The notes under the pieces are model-generated. The model saw only the letters and a list, made by a program, of their open reading frames with translations. It had not been told where the DNA came from and did no database searches. From 1-14-2-50-31-20 sp964617555 (lineage in GTDB: Bacteria > Bacteroidota > Ignavibacteria > Ignavibacteriales > Melioribacteraceae), in the NCBI GenBank assembly GCA_964617555.1, contig CAZTYP010000089.1, positions 1 to 10,706 of the forward strand: DNA of 10,706 bases. The letters run 5' to 3'. Shown one piece after another: positions 6,963 through 10,706 of the stretch. The position numbers and the translations under genes are program-made. Numbering within the stretch: position 1 is the first letter of the stretch; each line of letters begins with the position of its first letter.

Positions 6963-7655
6963 TTATTGTTTTTGTTTTAAACCCCAATTAATGGAAACGA
7001 AAATTATTATCAATGAGATTAAAAGCCATAACACACTCCAAACCGTAGCGGATGTAGAGGTTAAGGCGGCAATATATTGTGCGTCGGAGGGACGGTAAAC
7101 ATCGGTAAATAGATCCTCTTTTATATCAATAAGAACATAAAGCATGCTTATTAAACCGATTATTTTAAAAAAATATCGATTGAAATTTTGTGATAAGTAA
7201 AATGGAACAATCATAAAAACTGCTGCAAAAAGAGTTGCAGCTATCTTGCCCAAATATCCTTCAAAATAATTTGCGGCAAAAAGGATGAAAATAATTGCAA
7301 GGGAAATAGAAAAAAGTTTGCGAAATTTTTCTCTGTATCCGGATATAAAAAGAAATATTCCAAATAACAAACTTCCCAAGTATCCTGCCGAAGCGATAAT
7401 GAATTTAACTCCGCCAATTGTGCGTGTTTCCCCTTTTAATGCATTTGTGATTAATACGGAATCAATCTTTCCACCGGTTAAAATTGCGGCAACAGCATGA
7501 CTAATTTCGTGAGCAATTATTACAAACAATTTTATGGGATAAATCAAAAACGTATTCCACATAAAAAAGGCAATTACCATAAAAGAGGAAATTATTCCGT
7601 ATTCAACTAATATTTGCTGTTGTTTTGTTAATTTTATTTTTTTCCTTTTTGCCAT
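6963..7655 (-). CDS. M50B-like integral membrane zinc metalloprotease
   Basis: A 230-residue polytopic membrane protein. HEISH at residues 49-53 is the HExxH zinc-binding and catalytic motif, sitting in a membrane segment and followed by AAILTGGKI, as in peptidase M50B-like proteins. Further family marks are GGVKFIIASAGYLG (81-94), an IDIKEDLF segment (176-183) that may give the third metal ligand, and PSDAQYIAAL (189-198) followed by TVWSVLW. About six hydrophobic segments are visible (roughly 22-47, 83-105, 114-132, 137-154, 163-178, 205-222). This family is related to site-2 proteases, but the substrate is unknown; regulated intramembrane proteolysis is a family-level inference. The start codon is 20 bp downstream of the recX stop, in an A/T-only leader without a Shine-Dalgarno sequence, so translation may depend on coupling to recX. 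Confidence 0.88.
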   Translation of the reverse strand: MAKRKKIKLTKQQQILVEYGIISSFMVIAFFMWNTFLIYPIKLFVIIAHEISHAVAAILTGGKIDSVLITNALKGETRTIGGVKFIIASAGYLGSLLFGIFLFISGYREKFRKLFSISLAIIFILFAANYFEGYLGKIAATLFAAVFMIVPFYLSQNFNRYFFKIIGLISMLYVLIDIKEDLFTDVYRPSDAQYIAALTSTSATVWSVLWLLISLIIIFVSINWGLKQKQ

Positions 7656-7675
7656 ATTTAATATTTTTATACAAT

Positions 7676-8326
7676 TTAAAACTCATCATTATCAATTATT
7701 GTTTCAAATACCTTAAAAATTATATCTGAAGTGTATCCGCGACTTTTGAGAAAGTTAAATAACTTACCCTTAATTTTTCTGATCTCCGTTTCGTTACGTT
7801 TTGATAATTTTTCGTATTTATTTTTTGCAAGCATAAGTGCATTATTAAAATTTTTTGGATTATTGTTTATCCCTTTAGTAACCTCTGCAATTATTTCACG
7901 ATCGATTCCCTTTTTGAATAATTCGGAAGTAATTTTCATTATTCCTTCCTTTTTGCGTTCAATTCTGTTCCGAACAAAATTTTCGGCAAAAGAGAAATCG
8001 TTTAAGTATTTTTTCTCCTTTAATTCATCAAGAACTTTTTCAATTATGGCAATATTGAACCCTTTTTTTTTGAGTTTGTTTTTTAATTCCAAGTAGGAGT
8101 GATTTCTGCCGGAAAGATAACGAAATGCAGACCTTTTAACTTCGTATTCGTTGTTAGCGGCTTGGAGCTTTTTTATTTTTTCCGATGATATATTATCCCC
8201 TTTATATAAAGGGAAACTTAAATATACATCGTAGTAAATAGTTATATCTTCCGCATTGTTGAATTTTAAAATTATTTTATTACGTTTTTTTTCTATCGAA
8301 ATTAATTGCATATTAGATTGTGCCAT
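7676..8326 (-). CDS. recX: RecX-family regulator of RecA
   Basis: A 216-residue protein with the three-helix RecX repeats. Repeat 1 is about 65-105 (AFRYLSGRNHSYLELKNKL). Repeat 2 is about 107-150 (LNDFSFAENFVRNRIERKK, KKGIDREIIAEV). Repeat 3 is about 165-212 (ALMLAKNKYEKL, FLKSRGYTSDIIFKVFE). RecX proteins bind in the groove of RecA filaments and usually inhibit RecA's recombinase and coprotease activity. Residues 1-60 are a less conserved N-terminal extension with strand-like segments (KIILKFNNAEDITIYYDVY), a length seen in many Bacteroidota-type RecX proteins. Its gene follows recA on the same strand after 55 bp that hold an intrinsic terminator. The start at 8326 lies 14 bases from a GGAGG that is part of that terminator stem. 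The high Lys/Asn content reflects the AT-rich genome. Confidence 0.93.
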   Translation of the reverse strand: MAQSNMQLISIEKKRNKIILKFNNAEDITIYYDVYLSFPLYKGDNISSEKIKKLQAANNEYEVKRSAFRYLSGRNHSYLELKNKLKKKGFNIAIIEKVLDELKEKKYLNDFSFAENFVRNRIERKKEGIMKITSELFKKGIDREIIAEVTKGINNNPKNFNNALMLAKNKYEKLSKRNETEIRKIKGKLFNFLKSRGYTSDIIFKVFETIIDNDEF

Positions 8327-8332
8327 TTAAAT

Positions 8333-8363
8333 AAAAAAAACCTCCGAAGGAATACAACGGAGG
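8333..8363 (-). terminator. Intrinsic terminator between recA and recX, overlapping the recX ribosome binding site
   Basis: Read on the minus strand, CCTCCG (8363-8358), an 11-base loop (TTGTATTCCTT) and CGGAGG (8346-8341) form a perfect 6-bp G:C-rich stem. Eight T residues follow directly (8340-8333). This is a textbook rho-independent terminator starting 18 bases after the recA stop codon. The T tract ends only six bases before the recX ATG. The GGAGG in the last arm is the only Shine-Dalgarno-like sequence upstream of recX (spacing 14), so folding of the hairpin would both stop transcription and hide the recX ribosome binding site. Confidence 0.88.
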
Positions 8364-8381
8364 ATTAAAAAAGCAGAGTTG

Positions 8382-9419
8382 TTACTTTTTCTTTTTTGTT
8401 TCTTCCGGTTCTTTATTTTCCGGTTTAATCATTCCTAATTTTTCTTTCAATTCTTTTTCAATATTTTTAAAAAGTTCCGAATTTTCGCGTAAAGCCGTTC
8501 TGAATTTTTCACGTCCGTTAAATCTATCATCACCATAAGTAAACCAAGCACCGCTTTTTTGTATAACTCCTTTAGCTACACCAAGGTCTATCAAATCTCC
8601 TTCTTTACTGATGCCCATATTATACATTATGTCGAATTCCACCACTTTAAACGGAGGAGCGACTTTACTTTTAACTATTTTTACTTTTGTTCTGTTACCT
8701 ATAATTTCATCTCCACTTTTGATGGCGGCAATTCTTCGTATGTCCATCCTTACGGAGGCGTAAAATTTAAGTGCATTTCCACCGGTGGTTGTTTCCGGTG
8801 AACCGAACATTACACCTATTTTACTTCGGAGCTGGTTGGTAAAAATAACGCAGGTTTTGGAACGGCTGACGGCGCCGGTAATTTTGCGAAGTGCTTGCGA
8901 CATTAAACGTGCCTGTACACCCATTTGTGCATCGCCCATTTCCCCTTCAATTTCGGAGCGTGGAACAAGTGCGGCAACGGAATCTATTACAATCACATCC
9001 AAAGCATTACTGCGTACAAGAGTATCAACAATTTCCAAAGCTTGCTCACCGTAATCCGGTTGTGAAAGCAGAAGATTATTAACATCAACATGTAATTTTT
9101 TTGCGTAACCCACATCAAGGGCATGCTCGGCATCAATAAAAGCCACAAGTCCGCCTTGCTTTTGTGCTTCTGCAATTATATGTAAACACACAGTAGTTTT
9201 ACCTGAAGATTCCGGTCCGTAAATTTCAACAATTCTGCCACGCGGCACTCCGCCAATACCAAGAGCATTATCCAACGAGATTGAGCCGGTAGAAATTGAT
9301 TCTATTTCATTAATTACACCGTCGCCCAATTTCATTATGGTTCCTTTGCCGTATGTTTTTTCGATTGACGATATTGTGTCATCAAGTAATTTTATTTTTT
9401 CATCTCTTTCATCAGCCAT
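8382..9419 (-). CDS. recA: Recombinase RecA
   Basis: A 345-residue RecA of normal length, the ATP-dependent strand-exchange protein of homologous recombination and coprotease for LexA-type repressors. Walker A is GPESSGKT (68-75) and Walker B is DVIVIDSVAALVPRSEIEGE (141-160). Loop L1 includes GEMGDAQMGVQARLMSQALR (159-178). Loop L2 includes NQLRSKIGVMFGSPETTTGG (195-214), with Q196 as the ATP-sensing position. The C-terminal domain ends in a mixed tail (KPENKEPEETKKKK) that is less acidic than in E. coli. AAAGGAG (9431-9425) ends five bases before the ATG, and its first bases overlap the thpR stop codon. With only 10 bp between thpR and recA there is no room for a separate promoter or LexA operator immediately upstream. 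recA therefore appears to be transcribed from a promoter upstream of cinA or from one inside the preceding genes. Confidence 0.98.
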   Translation of the reverse strand: MADERDEKIKLLDDTISSIEKTYGKGTIMKLGDGVINEIESISTGSISLDNALGIGGVPRGRIVEIYGPESSGKTTVCLHIIAEAQKQGGLVAFIDAEHALDVGYAKKLHVDVNNLLLSQPDYGEQALEIVDTLVRSNALDVIVIDSVAALVPRSEIEGEMGDAQMGVQARLMSQALRKITGAVSRSKTCVIFTNQLRSKIGVMFGSPETTTGGNALKFYASVRMDIRRIAAIKSGDEIIGNRTKVKIVKSKVAPPFKVVEFDIMYNMGISKEGDLIDLGVAKGVIQKSGAWFTYGDDRFNGREKFRTALRENSELFKNIEKELKEKLGMIKPENKEPEETKKKK

Positions 9420-9424
9420 GCTTT

Positions 9425-9432
9425 CTCCTTTA
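9425..9432 (-). promoter_or_regulatory. recA ribosome binding site overlapping the thpR stop codon
   Basis: On the minus strand the sequence reads TAAAGGAG: TAA (9432-9430) ends thpR, and AAAGGAG is the recA Shine-Dalgarno sequence, five bases before ATG at 9419. Ribosomes finishing thpR are thus placed at the recA start site, the usual layout of translational coupling. Confidence 0.8.
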
Positions 9433-9981
9433 TTTTAATTTAAAACTTTCTATCTCAGTGTAAACTGACCCGGTAGGTTTAAGTTCACTCTGTATTAAAT
9501 AAAACTTATCAACTTCGAATTTAATATAAGAAATTCTTTTTGCCAATAATTCCTCAAGTTTATTAATTCTTTTATTTTTAATACGCAATAAAGTTAAGTG
9601 CGGTTTAAATTTCCTTTTCTCCTTTGCAACTCCAAACTTAACAAGCGAATTATCAATTAGCGAATGAAGCCGTAAAAATTCTCTGTTAAAATCAATTCCG
9701 GCATACAAAATAAACGGAACGGCATTTCTTTTAAAAACTCCGAAGTTTTTAAAATTCAACTTAAACCTATTAACATCGGCAGAAATAATTTTTAATTCCG
9801 CAATAAGTTTATCAAGATTTCGTTTATCAAAATCGCCGATAAATTTAAGGGTTAAATGGAGTTTCTCATATTTTTCCCAATTAATCTTATCCTTGTTAAA
9901 AACTTCGTTTCTAATATTAATAATTTTTTCAAGAGCAAAAGGAGGAATTTTGACGGCAATAAAAAGTCTATTATTCTTCAT
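9430..9981 (-). CDS. thpR: RNA 2',3'-cyclic phosphodiesterase (2'-5' RNA ligase family)
   Basis: A 183-residue 2H-phosphoesterase, also called LigT. The two signature HxTx motifs are HLTL at 42-45 (within HLTLKFIGD) and HLTL at 128-131, with the family's expected spacing. The N-terminus (RLFIAVKIPP) and the segment before motif 2 (KRKFKPHLTL) also fit. The enzyme hydrolyses RNA 2',3'-cyclic phosphates to 2'-phosphates and can join 2'-5' RNA in vitro; its physiological role is unsettled. I chose ATG at 9981, which overlaps the cinA 3' end by 11 bp. An in-frame TTG at 9987 would add two residues, and neither start has a clear ribosome binding site, so coupling to cinA is likely. The cinA-ligT-recA order is known from Deinococcus. 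Confidence 0.92.
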   Translation of the reverse strand: MKNNRLFIAVKIPPFALEKIINIRNEVFNKDKINWEKYEKLHLTLKFIGDFDKRNLDKLIAELKIISADVNRFKLNFKNFGVFKRNAVPFILYAGIDFNREFLRLHSLIDNSLVKFGVAKEKRKFKPHLTLLRIKNKRINKLEELLAKRISYIKFEVDKFYLIQSELKPTGSVYTEIESFKLK

Positions 9982-10706
9982 ACTCAATGCCGAGAATTTT
10001 CCGCCTCAACATATCCAAAGCAGCTTGAGCCGTTTTGTCTTTATTGCGCAATCTATCGTCACCAAATCTGAACTCGCGCGCAGTACACATTTTTTCGTCG
10101 CAATAACCGATATAGACCAATCCTACCGGTTTATTAAAAGTTGCTCCGCCAGGTCCCATAATACCGGTAACGGCAAGACCAATATCCGTTCCGCTGACAG
10201 CCTTAACTCCTTCGGCCATTAAACGTGCCACTTCAAAACTAACGGCTCCGTATTTATCAATCATATCTTCGTCAATTTTAAGTAATTCCACTTTTGCACC
10301 GTTGCTGTAGGAAACAATTCCGCGTTCAAAATATTGACTGCTTCCCGGAACATTTGTAATTCTGGAACTAATTAAACCGCCGGTACAAGATTCTGCGGTA
10401 GCAATCGTTAAACCACGTTCTTTCAAAAGTTTTCCTACAACTTCTTCCAAAGTGTCGTTATCAGTTCCGTAAATATATTGCCCAACTTTAGTTCTGATTT
10501 TTTGTTCAATTCGGGATAATTTATTTTGAGCATCTTCCCGGCTTTCTCCGTCAACGGTAATGCGTAAACGCACACCGAATTGGCTGGGCAAAAAAGCCAT
10601 AACATTTCCTTGCAACAAGTCTTCCAAATCTCCCAAGCGTTCAAAAAGATAAGATTCGGGGATACCGGTTGTTAAAAGAGATTTGGTGATTCTGTTGTTT
10701 TTTTTT
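9971..10706 (-). CDS. cinA: CinA-family protein, nicotinamide-nucleotide amidohydrolase (partial, N-terminus off the right edge)
   Basis: The frame is open from the right window edge to TAA at 9973-9971, giving 244 residues. Full CinA is about 410-420 residues, so the N-terminal MoaB/molybdopterin-binding-like domain is mostly outside. The visible part begins in the linker (TLLTTGIPESYLFERLGDL). A KH-like middle domain follows (VRLRITVDG, then DAQNKLSRIEQKIR). The C-terminal PncC domain has TIATAESCTGGLISSRIT and the GLAVTGIMGPGG loop, including the serine of SCTGG (codon at about 10390-10388). PncC converts nicotinamide mononucleotide to nicotinate mononucleotide and ammonia, salvaging NAD. 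TTG at 10636 is not the real start, because conserved CinA sequence continues upstream of it. The 3' end overlaps thpR. CinA was named for competence-linked expression with recA in Streptococcus; no competence role can be read here. Confidence 0.95.
   Translation of the reverse strand, partial: KKNNRITKSLLTTGIPESYLFERLGDLEDLLQGNVMAFLPSQFGVRLRITVDGESREDAQNKLSRIEQKIRTKVGQYIYGTDNDTLEEVVGKLLKERGLTIATAESCTGGLISSRITNVPGSSQYFERGIVSYSNGAKVELLKIDEDMIDKYGAVSFEVARLMAEGVKAVSGTDIGLAVTGIMGPGGATFNKPVGLVYIGYCDEKMCTAREFRFGDDRLRNKDKTAQAALDMLRRKILGIEYEE

Noticed and set aside
7731..8096. 121-residue plus-strand open frame opposite recX.
   Set aside because: Low-complexity Phe/Ser/Leu-rich antisense of a lysine-rich gene; recX shows clear family repeats on the other strand.
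8785..9054. 89-residue plus-strand open frame opposite recA.
   Set aside because: It is antisense to the highly conserved RecA ATPase core, with no ribosome binding site or recognisable domain.
10435..10644. 69-residue minus-strand frame over the cinA 5' part.
   Set aside because: It is an out-of-frame shadow; the CinA frame continues with conserved sequence to the window edge.
10698..10706. Run of nine T residues at the right edge as a terminator or assembly artefact.
   Set aside because: It encodes consecutive lysines in frame in the partial cinA gene, so a coding explanation is enough.

Overview
The window is AT-rich bacterial chromosomal DNA with nine complete and two edge-truncated protein genes. 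I see no rRNA, tRNA, CRISPR array, transposase or phage gene. The source looks like a member of the Bacteroidota/FCB superphylum, and Ignavibacteria-like bacteria are my best guess (inference). The grounds are: signal peptides ending in -LFSQ or -LNAQ, the alternative GlmU-like protein typical of that superphylum, and a periplasmic protein joining MORN_2 and TonB C-terminal domains. Several genes have clear AGGAG-type ribosome binding sites, which many Bacteroidia lack, so a sister lineage fits better than Bacteroidia proper.

Left part (1-1411, minus strand): two exported proteins. One is an unrecognised secreted protein that runs off the left edge. The other is a 313-residue protein with an adhesin-E-like N-terminal region and a C-terminal SPOR domain. 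A 347-bp, extremely AT-rich divergent intergenic region follows (1412-1758).

Middle part (1759-5674, plus strand): an alternative GlmU-like sugar nucleotidyl/acetyltransferase and NagB (glucosamine-6-phosphate deaminase) form an amino-sugar pair with near-identical ribosome binding sites. A perfect 15-bp inverted repeat separates them from a small tandem-CBS protein. A second hairpin and a TraB/PrgY-family membrane protein follow. This block ends tail-to-tail, 7 bp from the next one.

Right part (10706-5682, minus strand): cinA (partial), thpR (ligT) and recA are tightly coupled, with an 11-bp overlap and then a 10-bp gap. An intrinsic terminator comes next, then recX, an M50B-like membrane metalloprotease and the MORN_2/TonB_C protein. 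The cinA-ligT-recA order is known from Deinococcus. The terminator between recA and recX resembles in principle the E. coli arrangement, where recX is expressed by readthrough. Here the last hairpin arm also carries the only Shine-Dalgarno-like sequence upstream of recX.

Most of the window is ordinary housekeeping content. The points most worth following up are the recA-recX junction, the GlmU-like/NagB pairing, the nagB-CBS palindrome, and the duplicated TonB_C domains with matching cysteine pairs. I found no convincing evidence of a wholly new biological system.
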